A DNA stretch of 64,000 nucleotides from Schizophyllum amplum (GCA_007026445.1 VDMD01000002.1:310001-374000); one strand, 5' to 3'; counted from the first letter of the stretch, positions 32,050 through 43,811 are shown. A program made the numbers and translations. The notes: generated from the letters alone by a model not told the origin.

Positions 32050-32808
32050 ATGTCGGGAATACCTGGAAATGCGCCTCCTGAGGTCAAGGAGGTGTTCCGT
32101 GACCATACGCAGTGGTTCAAGCGCGAGGGCGAACCGCACGGATTCGCAGCGTCCGTCGGCGTACGCGTCGCTCTTGACGAGATATCTATCGTGAAGAAGA
32201 CAGAGGAGCCAACAAAAGACGAGTGCCGGCTCGTATGCTCTCTGGATGTAACCGAAGGTGCGTTGACCACATAACACTCACGCTCTAGCTGATCGCGGAA
32301 CAGACATGCTGAACGGCGCGGGCAGCATGCACGGCGCATGCTCAGCCTTCTTGATTGACTTGTCAGTGATGAGGCGTGCATGTACGCTAATGTGTTGCTC
32401 ACCCATCTCTATAGTTGCTCCTCCCTCGTCCTCACCGCGCATTCGGTCGCTGCGTATGGCAAGCCAATATTCAGGGTATCGCAGGCGCTCGATGTCGTAT
32501 ATCATTCCCCTGCCGTCATGTACGTCCTGCCCCTCTTACGCATATTCGATGATTGACACTCATACCCAGCGGGGACAAGCTTCGCATAGTCAACACCACG
32601 ATAACGATGGGGAAACGTGCGTCGTCTGCCCGGACGGAGGTTCGTCCTTGTATACTCCTTCGCAAATCTATCGCCCCATGTCCACCTGCCTTACGCAATC
32701 CCTCTGACACCCAGTCTCCTATAGATTTGGAACGACACTCACCGCCGTCTCGTTGCGTCGGGAGTACACATTCTGATGCAGCCCTCTCCCCCGAAATCCA
32801 AGTTATGA
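32050..32808 (+). CDS. Hot-dog (4HBT/PaaI-type) thioesterase, copy 1, 174 aa
   Basis: Acyl-CoA or aryl-CoA thioester hydrolase of the ACOT13/PaaI type; substrate not known. Five exons: 32050-32257, 32304-32361, 32415-32519, 32570-32639, 32725-32808. The hot-dog core is DMLNGAGSMHGACSAFLID followed by CSSLV, then KPIFRVSQALDVVYHSPAVIGDKLRI and RASSARTEIWNDTHRRLVASG. The Asn of MLN and Asp of FLID are the usual catalytic pair. The second Gly of the common HGG motif is Ala here (HGA), unlike copy 2. Same intron positions and phases as the gene at 35041, so the two arose by duplication. Confidence 0.9.
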
Positions 32809-33408
32809 GTGTCGTGGAAGGGTCCTTAGAGGTGCGATAGATACCAGGTTATGCTCGCATAGAAGCTGACTTCCTTGCAGGATACCAATGTAACACAATC
32901 TAGCGACCAGCAGCACCAGGACTAAACCTGCGACCACCCACTATACCTTGTTCGATCACCTCATCCAGTGAGCGATCTTGTTACCTCGGCGTCTCCTAAT
33001 GGCCCCAAATATACTGTAACTTACCGACGTTTCACCCCGCTTCTGTCGTGACCGGTCTGCGTCCAAGCACGGGCTCGCCTCGAGCGTATCTTGAATACTT
33101 ACATGTGTGTATACTGCATCGGATATGATACTTCGACATGGTCATGCTTCGATGAGCGCTTAGGATAGCAATCGCTTCTAGACAGATCCTTCGTTCGACG
33201 AATTGAAGTTTGAGCGACTTGTCTGCGACTCTGCGTTCGGTTCACGCGCCTGACTAAATCACATGCCTGTTAAGAATTGGACCCACAATGCAGGAGTTAT
33301 CAAAGCATCCGACCAGTGCAAACTCGCTATTGTCATTGTGAAGTCAAGTTGTGTTCCTCAGTTATTGGACGTTATACATTGTTGTACGATCTTTCCACAA
33401 GTCTGTCT
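32809..33408. other. Intergenic region
   Basis: 600 bp of 3' flanks of two convergent genes; nothing seen. Confidence 0.4.
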
Positions 33409-34342
33409 CTATTGTACAATCCGAGGAGAGATCACGGGCTTCCCATACTCCATCGCGCATGCCGCCAGCCCGATACACCAGCCAGATGCGAAGTGCTCAG
33501 CCAGAGTGTACGGCAACTTTTTCGGGGGTAGGTTCGGAGGGCGGAAGAGGTTGCTTGGGCACATTGAGCAGACCGGTATAATCCGGAAGTGCACCATGGC
33601 GACGTGGTATATCATGAGTCCCTTTTGGCGCGCAACGTCCGTCGGATGGATGCCGAAGTCGCAGCCGTCCCAAAGGCATACGGTGGTCGAAGGCCCTGCG
33701 TGGGCCTGAAGTGTACCTCGCAGGTGTTCTCCGATGGCCATACCACAGTGCCGTGCGCTCGAGTCCGTCCAGCGGCAGATAGCATCTGGCCGATAGAAAC
33801 TCTGCGATAAGGTTTCCAAGTGCTGCAAGTCGGGCTTGAGATCTCCGTCCTCCATAGCGTAGTTGTGTACGAGCTCCTGTATCGTAGCTTGGCGACTGAA
33901 CCGCACAGTAGGGTACACGGTGGACTTGACGAAGAACTCGAGATCTTCCCATGTCATCAAGGGCGGAACCAATTTACGAGCGAACGACGCCCCCGACTTG
34001 CTAGATTTTTTGAGGTCCTGCGCCCGACTGACTTTTGTGTAAGCACCAAGGTTGCAGAGCATATACGATCCAGACTTACTCTAGTACTTTCTCGCACTCA
34101 TCGAGCGCAATTGCATTCCATGCCAGCTGATGTACGTGATCACCCTGCTCAGTCTCAGCTAGATCGAGTAAGGCCTCGATGTCGAATTGTGCGAAAGGCG
34201 GTTGAACGGCCTGGCGGCGCGCTATCACCTCGTAGAGATCCTTGTAGATGTCCTGAGCATTGCGGCGCGGGCGTGAGGCGTGCTCGATAGGTTGGGCGGA
34301 GGCGGAGCTGCCAGGCTTGCGCACAACGCGTTTCGAAGACAT
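33409..34342 (-). CDS. Hypothetical protein with C2H2-like cysteine/histidine motif, 293 aa
   Basis: Not recognised. Two exons: 34342-34080 and 34027-33409. The N-terminal part is basic (MSSKRVVRKPG) and then helical (DIYKDLYEVIARRQA, DIEALLDLAETEQGD). Residues about 200-240 contain CLWDGC followed 20-30 residues later by HVAMVHF, a possible zinc-binding C-x4-C / H-x4-H unit, and then a C-x2-C (CSMC). This could be a nucleic-acid or protein-binding finger. It sits head-to-head with thioesterase copy 2 and tail-to-tail with copy 1. A TATA box lies upstream at about 34419-34428. Confidence 0.65.
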
Positions 34343-34997
34343 GATGTTATCCGGTGTGAAGAGATAGCAGAGGGCGTCGCTGAGTCGGAGTTGTCGTTGA
34401 GATCGTCAGCGTTGCTCACCTTTTATACTCTGCGCTGTGATGGGCTTTATCCGCTGCGGCGGTCATTGCGACTGCGTATGACCAACTTGAGCAGCACAAA
34501 GGAATGACAAAAGATACAGGAGGAAGGACCTGCGCAGCGTTATGAATGGGTCACAAAGGTGGTCACAATGGTTTTCGATCCATGTACGGGCTATGGCACG
34601 ATACAAATCCCCATGCGATAGGTGCTGCCATGGTGAGTCCAAGAGCAACTACTATGAAGATGCCAGAAGGGCAGACAATGCGATGAAATGCGACGGGATG
34701 GAGTTCGCGAAGACAGATAACGATGCGCCGCCGGTAGTCGAAGGTTGTCGACGAATGAGTATCAACTCCTGCAGTCGACCTCAGATCAATACGAGCGAGC
34801 CTGTGAACGATCCAGCACGGAGTGACCAGAGGCCACTACTTTGAGGCGCGCAGGTCGCCGGGCAGCAGATCATGAGAGATGATGACGGAATGAGAAAACG
34901 AACAACGGATGTCGGGCCGATAGGTAAAAACAAATCACGTGAGTAAACAGCAGTGACGCGTCTCCGGCCCCGCTTTTGGCGCGCCCACCGGGCGGCA
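34343..34997. other. Divergent intergenic region
   Basis: About 650 bp shared as promoter by the C2H2-like gene (TATA box TATAAAAGG on the minus strand at 34419-34427) and thioesterase copy 2. No other structure seen. Confidence 0.4.
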
Positions 34998-35012
34998 ATC
35001 ATGGGATGCGAC
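34998..35012 (+). promoter_or_regulatory. 15-bp conserved element upstream of thioesterase copy 2
   Basis: ATCATGGGATGCGAC, identical in sequence and spacing to 32007-32021. Confidence 0.5.
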
Positions 35013-35040
35013 TGCCAGTCCCTGCTTTACTCTTACCAAG

Positions 35041-35836
35041 ATGACTGCCTTGGACATACCCGGGAACGCGCCTACTGAAGTCAAGGAGGTTCTGCGAAAT
35101 CTATGGCAGTGGTTCAAGCGTGAGGGTCGACCGCACGGATTCAGTGAAGCAATCGGTACCCGCGTCGTTGTTGACGAAGTGTCTATTGTCAAAAAAGCGG
35201 AGGAACCGACGAAAGAAGAGGGCCGTGTTGTGTGCTCGCTGGTTGTGACTGAGGGTAAGCGCGCTATCAACAATTCGTTCAAGTTCGATCACCAGAATGA
35301 AGCTGATTTTGGCTAGACATGCTGAACGGCAGCGGCACCATGCACGGTGGATGCGCAGCGTTCTTGATAGACTAGTGCGTCAATGTCACTGAAGTGTACT
35401 TACCGGTCCGCTGCTGATGCTTCTCACAGCTGCTCCTCCCTGGTGGACACCGCATATTCTGTTACTGTATCCGGCAAGCCGATATTCAGCGTTTCGCAGG
35501 CGCTCAATGTCGTCTATCACTCGCCGGCCGTCCTGTGAGCTCAGAGCGTCTATTAACGTCTTGCAACTGACATGAACTTATACAGCGGTGACAAGCTTCG
35601 CATTGTGAATACCACTATTACGACGGGCGCGCGCGCGTCATCTGCACGTACAGAAGTACGTCTCTTATCTCTTTGCATACACCCAGACACAGTCTTTCTT
35701 CTATTTCGCGTATTCATCTCCAATGATTATGTCTCCCTAACCTACGCTCCAGATTTGGAATGAAACCCACCGCCGTCTTGTTGCATCCGGAATTCACGTA
35801 AAGATGCAGCCCTCTGCCCCAAAAACCAAATTATAA
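35041..35836 (+). CDS. Hot-dog (4HBT/PaaI-type) thioesterase, copy 2, 176 aa
   Basis: Paralogue of the gene at 32050, same strand, 3 kb downstream. Exons: 35041-35254, 35317-35374, 35430-35534, 35586-35655, 35753-35836; exon lengths 2-5 are identical to copy 1 (58, 105, 70, 84 nt). The catalytic segment is DMLNGSGTMHGGCAAFLIDYCSS, with the normal HGG. Then KPIFSVSQALNVVYHSPAVLGDKLRI and RASSARTEIWNETHRRLVASG, ending KMQPSAPKTKL. It should hydrolyse the same kind of thioester as copy 1 unless one copy has specialised. Confidence 0.9.
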
Positions 35837-36075
35837 CACCAGCTGGACGTATCCAGGTGCGTTGGGTCTAAGTGCAGGTATAGAATGTGTGATCAACTGC
35901 TTTTCAAAACCTAGTTATCTACTGAACGACCGACAACGACCGACAGCAGCCTTCAGCAGGTCTTGAGTACCTGTTGTTTGTCGCGCGATCGATGAATTAT
36001 GTAGTTGCGCCGCATGACCAGTCCCCCCGCTCTGCCTGCCGTGCACGGCGAGCTCCTGTGGAAAATACAAGCGCC

Positions 36076-38654
36076 TCAAATTCCGCCGCGAGCCATCGCG
36101 CAATGCCGGACTATATCCTCCGGAAGCTCCGTCTGATTGAGCCGCGAGGGCAAAGTCGCGATCTGGAAGAGCCCGCCAGCGATCATATGCCAGGTGAGAT
36201 GGCAATGGACTGTCGTTGAGATCAGCCGTTCCACCCATCCAGGGATGCACAACCAAGCAGTGCCACTCACCCGCCCAGTACCCCGGCAGGTCCGCAACTA
36301 TGCGGATGACCGCGTAGTGGAAGGCGGGGATGAAGAACGTGTCGCGGCTGAAGAAGTAATGTCAGGATCGCCACTTTGGCTGCCAGAGTCCATCACTTAC
36401 CGCATTGGGTTCGTCGTGTTCACGACGCTGCGACCGGGGACGTACCGCCCTGGCCCCTCGCTGACGATCCACGGCTAGAGTTTGTGCGTCAGGGGCGTGA
36501 GCTGTTGCATGGGCCTCAGGAGCGCGTACCTTGTACCCATGTCTGCGCACCGTCGATGATCAGACTGCAACGATATGACGATGAATATGTGGCACTCACA
36601 TATGAAATGGGTGGTCTGAAGAGAGACATCAATTTAAGCGTGTATAGGAGAGCGGGACAAGGAAGATGCGCTCAACAACTTCAAGGTACGCACCACCGTC
36701 GTCTAAGTTGTCGATCGCGATGTCTACCACCTTGACCATATCGAAGCTCGCCACCAGCTGGTCCCTGGAAAATCTGATCAGCCACTCATCATCGCAGAAC
36801 TGAGAAAGGTGCTCAGATTCACATACCCAGGGAGCTCGAATAGCCCTTCGCCCTCTGCGGCATTCGCTATGTCGGCGATCATAGACGCTTGTCCCTCGGG
36901 CAGTGCCTCCCAGCTCATGTAGTCGAAGAATGAGCGCCACTCGTGCGTGTATATTCGCTGTATGCTGAATTTGGTGTGTACCAGGGCGTCGGCGGTGACA
37001 GGTGCATCGAGCGCGTCTGCAGGGACTAAAGTCGAGGGGTCAAGGGAGATGGCGAACTCGCTGGGGGTGATATCGGCGGCAGCGAAAGGGGGAGCTTCGT
37101 ATCGAACTTTGCCGAGCGCGAGCGGATTGAGAGCCATACTAGAAGAGATTATTGATAACATGTCCAACGGGGAGAAAAAAGAAATGACGTACTTCTCGTA
37201 TGCGAACATGCCCTTGTCAAGGCGCGAGCGGATATTGAATTCCTGCGGCCCGTTGGACGTGCTCGATGTGCGGTCGGTTGTAAGAAGCACGCTGTACCGT
37301 TGCGCCACGTGAATGAGGAGGCTGGAGACGCGCTGAGGCTCGACAGGTGTGCCGTCCACCTCGACCACGGTCAGGGTGTGACCGTCGACGGAGAACCAGA
37401 TAGAGGCATGCGACCCGGCGTTGATGAGACGCAGACGGTAGCTGATGGGTAGTGAATCAGCTGAAGCAAATAAGACCAAGGTGATAGATGATTGACGCTC
37501 ACGTCTTGCTCGGCTCAAGGTCGTTAGTAAAGAATTTTGGATCCTGCGACCTAGTTTCACACTCCGTGCGATCTTCTTCGGGGACAGACCAGCATGAAGA
37601 GAACTGGCCGACACCATTTATGACACTTGCATCGGGTACGGGCTCCGGAGCGACCTCCACGTCTTTATTCTGCAACGTTTTGTGACTCTGGCTGTCCGCC
37701 TGGGATTGTTAAAACACTTACCGAAAGGTAGGCTGCAGCTAAAAGGGGCGACCATGTGTTATAGAGGTCAGACAGAAGCAAGACGAGGTCGTCGCCATCG
37801 TATGACGGTACGTTCTCCTTGGCGTCATGCACGACGATAGCGCCGTACAGCCCGTCTGTGTGCTGCGTGTCGGTGTGAGAGCTGCTATACGTGAGCGGCG
37901 GCTGATACACCATTCAGGGATTTCTTACTGCCACCAGGTAGTCCCTGTCCAGCCGTCTAGGGTGAAGTTGTAGACGAGCGTCTCCCCTGGAGGGATTCCG
38001 CATTGTGTTATGCCTTGCGTGCCGTCGTAGTGATTTGTGCCCTTCTGGTACAGACCGTGCCTTAGAAGGTCAGAGCAATGTTTGAGTGATATACACGGAA
38101 GTGCGTACCAGTGTATAGAGCTGTATAAAGAATCGTCAGCAGGGTTAATGAACGCGAAGAGAGAAGCGTACGTCGCATCGTCTTCGAGGCCATTCGTGAC
38201 GTGTACCTATTCAAATCTAGCTCAGCGAGAGCCACATGCATAACTAAATAGATTCTCTCACGATAATTCTGTCATGCGAATTTGCCTCAATGGTCGGCCC
38301 TGGGGAAAGGCCGTTGACGGAGAGAATGGGCTTTCGTGCAGCAGCGGGCGCGCCCTCTTGCGACCTGACCGTCCAGAAGAATTCCCGAGTAGCAGGTTGG
38401 TCATGTCGCCCTTTCCATTGGCCAAGCTTGAACCGAGTGCCATCGGAATCGACGTCCTTTGGAGCGGCTGGCCGGAGAAGGAAGAAAACAAGGACTGCCG
38501 AAAGCGGAAAGAACAAAAGCAAGAGCGGCACGTGCGCGCGTGGCCAAGCGCGCCACCGTACATGATGCCGCGCCGCCTTCTCTTCCTGACCATCATCGAT
38601 GTCGAACTCGGCGAGCAGCTCGACGCGCTCCTGCTCATCGTCGTCCTCTGGCAT
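36076..38654 (-). CDS. Membrane-anchored multicopper oxidase, 617 aa
   Basis: Laccase/ferroxidase-superfamily enzyme: four copper ions couple one-electron substrate oxidation to reduction of oxygen to water. Fourteen exons: 38654-38262, 38206-38172, 38120-38109, 38060-37929, 37881-37722, 37669-37503, 37441-37193, 37138-36827, 36773-36694, 36615-36600, 36542-36530, 36474-36401, 36347-36271, 36209-36076. All four copper motifs appear after joining: SIHWHGL, TWWHSHTDTQ, DHPFHIHGYK, and AVHCHLTWHM with the T1 Cys. Instead of a signal peptide there is a cytosolic acidic N-terminus and one membrane span at about residues 42-60 (VPLLLLFFPLSAVLVFFLL), so a type II membrane enzyme facing outside or into a compartment. 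Whether it acts on iron, phenols or something else cannot be told. Divergent from acid phosphatase 1, 172 bp away. Confidence 0.93.
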
Positions 38655-38826
38655 GGCGAGCGGAGACAAGGAACGATGAAGGCACCGAAGATCCACGAAC
38701 GTGATCCGGGCAAACGAACGTGCGCGTCGTTCACATGCGCGCTAATCGCTATGAATAGGCGAGCGCGTCGCAGCTGTCGACCTTATAAGCAGTAGGGCGG
38801 TGAATGGTGGGCTCTGAGGAATCCCC
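38655..38826. promoter_or_regulatory. 172-bp bidirectional promoter region
   Basis: Separates the start codons of the multicopper oxidase (minus) and acid phosphatase 1 (plus). TATAAG at 38784-38789 lies about 40 nt upstream of the phosphatase ATG. Confidence 0.5.
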
Positions 38827-40524
38827 ATGTTGCGCTCTCTACTGGTCTTCGGTGTCATTTGCGCCAGCAGCGTCCCCAGAGCTTTGGCCGCTACGGCTTG
38901 GGTGAGTTTTGCATAATTCGTACCTTTGGCTTGCTCACGCGCTCACGTCCTGCTCTTTCCTCCTATCATCGCCATTCACTTGATGTGCAGCGATTCTCGG
39001 GACCTGCCACGAGTCCAACGGAGCAGACGGGCAACTACACCGGATTCTCCAACAATACCCTTCAAGATACGCATGTTGTGAAGGGAAAGGTGCGATTATG
39101 GAGCGCATATATGAACGTATTTGACTGAAACGTCATGCAGGCCTTCAACCGCTTCATTCAGATCTGGCTAGAGAACACCGACTTTGAAGATGCTGGCTCA
39201 ACGCCCGCCTGGGAGAACCTAGCCAAGCGCGGTCTCTTGTTGAGCTCATACCACAGCCTAACACATCCATCTGAGCCGAGCTGTTAGTACCCAATATACA
39301 TGGCATTCTTGATGGTCCCTAGTTTATGCTTCTTTCAGACATCGCCTCGGTAGGTGGCGACTTCTGGGGTCTGCACAACGACGAGTAAGCCAAAGTCTCG
39401 CGCACCATGCCTATCATCTGACCAGTCGTGCAGCTACTATCACATTCCGGAGAATGTCTCCACGGTCATCGACCTTCTCGAGGAAAAGAACATTTCCTGG
39501 GCCACCTATCAGGAGAACATGCCCACGGACGCGTTCTATGGCTACAGGTCAGTGGTGCTAAGCATACCTAGGAATAAGTACTAACACATCTTCAGCCACT
39601 CGTCTACGAACTACCTGAACTCATCCGCCGTCGATTATCCTTTCTATATGCGCAAGCATAACCCGCTGGAGATCTACGACTCGGTTTCTCAGAACCCTGC
39701 GCGCCAAGGTCGCATCCGCAACTTCAACGACTTTGCGAACGACGTAGTCAACGGGAGCTTGTCGCAGTGGATCTTCGTCACCCCGAACATGGTGCGGGCC
39801 TCCAGTTAATACTTATCCCACTATTTCACACTCGATCTAGGTGAACGACGCGCACGACACGACGACCGACTTCTGCGCAGACTTTCTTGAGTACTGGCTG
39901 TACCCCCTGCTCGACGACGACCGATTCAACTCCGACGGCACCATCATCGTGCTCACCTTCGATGAGAACGAGACCTACGCAAAACAGAACCGCGTTTACA
40001 CGCTCGTGCTTGGCAAGGGTTTGCCCAGACACCTTGTCGGCAAGACAGACGACACCTTCTACACACACTACTCGCTCTTGAGCACGGTCGAGGCGAACTG
40101 GGGGCTCAAGAATCTTGGCCGCAACGACGTGAACAAGTGAGTCTCAGGCAAAGGCCTCAGTCGCTTATGTTCACTCCCTGCAGGACGATGTCGAACGTCT
40201 TCGACTTCGTCGCCAAAAAGTCTGGGTACAAGAACGTACACGTCCCCGAGGAAAAGCGTCCGCAACTCAACGTCACCGGTGTCTTTGCTGGCCCGCTGAG
40301 TACGCCATGCCCCTCCTTTGACTTTCGCTAGCTCATCGTTATCTTCAGACCCGCAGATGTACCTACCCTTCTACGCCCCGGAGGATCTGCAGATCAAGGG
40401 CGCGGGTGGGCAGGGAGTGTACGTCGCGGATAGCCTGGATACGTCTGCCAAGTATAGCACGCTAGGAGATGCGCAGAACCTGACCACGACGCCCTACCCG
40501 TGGATCGTCGAGGAAGAGAGCTAG
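38827..40524 (+). CDS. Secreted acid phosphatase (phosphoesterase family), copy 1, 419 aa
   Basis: Extracellular phosphate-releasing enzyme of the fungal PhoA-like phosphoesterase family. Nine exons: 38827-38901, 38991-39089, 39141-39282, 39339-39384, 39434-39547, 39596-39791, 39841-40136, 40184-40299, 40349-40524. It begins with a signal peptide (LRSLLVFGVICASSVPRALA). Family blocks include FNRFIQIWLENTDFEDA, IASVGGDFWG, YYHIPENVSTVIDLLEE, WATYQENMPTDAFYGY, RKHNPLEIYDSV, VNDAHDTTTDFCADFL, GTIIVLTFDENETY and FYTHYSLLSTVEANWGL. Several N-glycosylation sequons occur. It ends at PWIVEEES without a GPI signal, so the product should be released. Copy 2 follows 530 bp downstream with matching introns. 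Confidence 0.92.
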
Positions 40525-41014
40525 GCATTCGTACGTACCTTTTGTAGCGCAGTACTAAATGACGAGGGGGTTCTTGGTATCTAGCGGTGACTCGTGCAGG
40601 AGGCCAGGGTTGATATGAGCAGGTATTGACCTAGTTGGCGAGGGTACCACTCCGACACAGTTGGCTACTGAAAGGAGCCATATCCAGATCCCGATGGATA
40701 CATTTCGGACCTCACATACAGTCTACGCTTTCCTCTCCTGCCACCGTTACATACTGCCTGGGTGAACTCCAGGTGGATCCCGACTTGGGCGTCGTGATCA
40801 TCCAGCCCGATAGCGATGACGTGCGGCAATATGCATCGCTGTGCCCGCACACGACAGCTCGCGCCGAAGGCTTCCCATGACCGGCTCCGGCGATTGATGT
40901 GACACCCCAGGCGTGCTATCGGCACACGACCACACGCACCCAATTGAGGGTCGTTCGTTGCACACGAGTCACGACCATATGCGAGCACAAGGGCGCCGCA
41001 CTGTAAGTACCCCT
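40525..41014. other. Intergenic region between the two phosphatases
   Basis: 490 bp; no gene. Ends at the TATA box of copy 2. Confidence 0.4.
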
Positions 41015-41021
41015 TATAAAG
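41015..41021 (+). promoter_or_regulatory. TATA box of acid phosphatase copy 2
   Basis: TATAAAG about 35-40 nt upstream of the ATG at 41056. Confidence 0.5.
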
Positions 41022-41055
41022 ATGGGCTGGAATCAATCCGGAGGCGTCGTTCGCG

Positions 41056-42857
41056 ATGGCCTCTCCCGCTCTCGCTCTCATCGTTGGCACCCTCTTCGCG
41101 CAGACGGCGCGCGCGGCGACTGCATGGGTGCGTGGCGATGTTTATGAAGCTGCTCTATCTGTGCTGACTATTTTCCCTTTGCAGAGGTTCGAGCCGCCAT
41201 CTACGAGTCCGACGGAGCAGTCAGGGAACTACACGGGCTTCTCGAACGATACGATTAATGACACGGAGGTGGTGGAGGGCAAGGTGCGCATTGCACATGT
41301 CTGGCGCTTTGTGAAGTATATTGATTGGGAAGATGCGCTCTGCAGGTCTTCAACCGCTTTGTCCAAATCTGGCTAGAGAACACGGACTTCGACGATGCGA
41401 GGACAACGCCGGCGTGGGAGAACCTGACATCCCGAGGGCTGCTTCTCAGTGCCTTCCATGGCGTCACGCACCCATCGGAGCCCAACTGTATGCACTAGTA
41501 AAATGAAGGACTGAGACGCTTCTGACTGCTTCCTTCAGACCTTGCCTCCATCGGCGGAGACTTCTGGGGACTCCAGGATGACGAGTGCGTATGCTTGAGC
41601 CTTTCGAACTGCACGGCTCATGTTGACCGTCTACCAGTTACTATCACATCCCCGAGAACATATCCACCGTGGTGGATCTCTTGGAGGACGCTGGAGTCTC
41701 ATGGGCAACGTACCAGGAGAACATGCCTACCGATCACTTCTACGGCAGCTCGTAAGCAATCAAGACCAGAGATGTAGAACTTGCCGCTGATCGACCTCGC
41801 AGATATACATCGCACAACTATCTGAATGCTTCTGCGGAGGACTATACGTTCTACGTGCGCAAGCACAACCCGCTCGGTGTTTACGACTCCGTCTCGCAAA
41901 ACAAAGCGAGGCAGGGCCGTATACGAAATTTCAACGACTTCGCGAACGATATCGTCAACGGGAGCCTTTCTCAGTGGATGTTCATCACACCCAACATGGT
42001 ATGTCGGCCTGACGTGCGCTGCCGTTCTGATCTGACTCACATACGCAGGTCAACGACGCGCACGACACCACTACCGACTTCGCTGCCGCTTTCATCGAGT
42101 ATTGGCTCTTCCCGTTGCTGGAGGATGAGCGCTTCAACGACGATGGAACGATCATCGTGCTCAGCTTCGACGAGAACGAGACATGGGACGTGCAGAACCA
42201 TATTTATACGCTCGTCCTCGGCAACGGACTGCCTGAAGACCTCGTTGGGACTACGGATGATACGTTCTACACACACTTCTCGCTCCTAAGCACCGTGCAA
42301 GCGAACTGGGGTTTGAAAAACCTCGGCCGGAATGATGTAAACACGTAAGTCTACAGACTTGTTGAAGCAGCGAGTATAGTTTGACGGTCCCGCTCAGGAC
42401 GATGTCCAACGTCTTCGACTTTGTGGCCCGTGAGACCGGCTTTGAGAACACAAACGTACCGGAGGACGCGCGTCCGCTGCTGAATATCTCAGGGTTCGCT
42501 GGTCCACTGAGTGAGTGAATCCTACACTTCCTTATCCAGTAACATCTGACGCCCTGGATAGACTCGGAGTCATACATCCCTTTCTACGCTCCGGATGACT
42601 TGACTGCCATTGGTGCTGGTGGGCAGGGAGTTTTCGTGTCGGACAGCCTGGACACGAGCGTGACATACGGCTCCCTAGGGGAGTCGACCAACCTGACGAG
42701 TATCGACTCGCAAAGCCCTTGGATCGTGGTGGAGGACAAGAGTGAGGCAAAGGTCGCCGTGTTTGCGAAGGAGGGTAACGGCGCGGCGCCAGTGACGACG
42801 AACATGTTGGCGGCTGTATCAGCAGCTGTTATCATTGCTGCTGCTGTTTACCTATAG
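41056..42857 (+). CDS. GPI-anchored acid phosphatase (phosphoesterase family), copy 2, 457 aa
   Basis: Tandem paralogue of the gene at 38827. Nine exons: 41056-41127, 41185-41283, 41346-41487, 41539-41584, 41638-41751, 41803-41998, 42049-42344, 42398-42510, 42562-42857; exons 2-7 have the same lengths as in copy 1. A signal peptide (SPALALIVGTLFAQTARA) is followed by the same catalytic blocks (FNRFVQIWLENTDFDDA, LASIGGDFWG, YYHIPENISTVVDLLED, VNDAHDTTTDFAAAF, GTIIVLSFDENETW). It has about 35 more C-terminal residues ending in a hydrophobic stretch (MLAAVSAAVIIAAAVYL) after a small-residue segment, as expected for a GPI attachment signal. It should therefore stay at the cell surface while copy 1 is released. 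Confidence 0.92.
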
Positions 42858-43804
42858 GTATCTGTACTAAAGGTAGAGTAAAGGATATAGGATTCAGAAT
42901 GTATTGCTGCATGTGGTCCTCTTCATCATTTCATGTACTTAGGCCTCAGCGGGCAACCTCGGTTTGACTCTTGGCACGTGCGCAAGTTCATTGGTCCGAG
43001 CGCTGGACAATCCTGCGCAAACACTGCTTGTCTTCTCCCACATCGTTTACCGCACGTCGACTCCGTCTCATATTGCGCACCCATCTTTTCAGAGTTCGTA
43101 CTCGTCTGCGCTCTCTGTACATGACAATCATCGCGGCGAACTGTCGGCTTCAATGCTTACACAGAGATCTCGCCTACGACCCCGCCACAATCTCGAGCCT
43201 CAGGCCTCAATATGGTACCCCAAGCTCGTTTGTATCCCACCCTCAGCAGCTGGTAGTCCTTCCGGGCACAGGCTCGTGGTTCGATATCACGGTCCCATTC
43301 AGTTCTTGCGACGCGATTGCACCGCGCCAACGCTAGTCAGCTTGAACTTCTTCTGCGCCTCAATTTCGATGTTTTGCTTAATCAACCTCATTTTAAGGTA
43401 GAGCTTCAGTACGCCTCGGGTGCGTTCGGGCTATGGGTCTCCAGTGTCTTGGAGTACGTGCTCCTCGTTCCTTTTGCCGACGTTCACTTGCCGTCGATAT
43501 CTCGAGCGCGTCTGCCTATCGGCTTGAGGCTCAGTCCTCCTAGCTTAATTTCGACCAACGCCCGTCCTCGCCTTTTTACGACCGGTAACCGACTACAGAA
43601 TTTCAAGCGGCTCTCATCCGACACCCTGCGATCTTACCTCCTCGACGACTTGCAGCGTGTACGCCGCATGCCGGGATTGCCACTATGTACTTTTCAACTT
43701 CAATGACTTGCAGCCGCACGAGGCTGAGGCGCAGCACGTGCTCTGTTATGTGATCCGCACAAGTTCAACCGTTGGAAGATGGCCTCGGTCAATGCCGCAC
43801 TGCT
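42858..43804. other. Intergenic region, no gene seen
   Basis: About 950 bp downstream of the phosphatase pair. Plus-strand frames at 42964-43401 and 43317-43706 carry no motif and cannot be joined convincingly. Confidence 0.4.
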
Positions 43805-43811
43805 ATAAAAG
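43805..43811 (+). promoter_or_regulatory. TATA box upstream of the gene at 44037
   Basis: TATAAAA followed by GGGCGCGCC; about 230 nt upstream of the ATG. Confidence 0.45.

Noticed and set aside
40300..40348. GPI-signal exon searched for in phosphatase copy 1
   Set aside because: The last exon ends with a stop at 40522-40524 after WIVEEES, and no in-frame hydrophobic exon follows within the next 500 bp.
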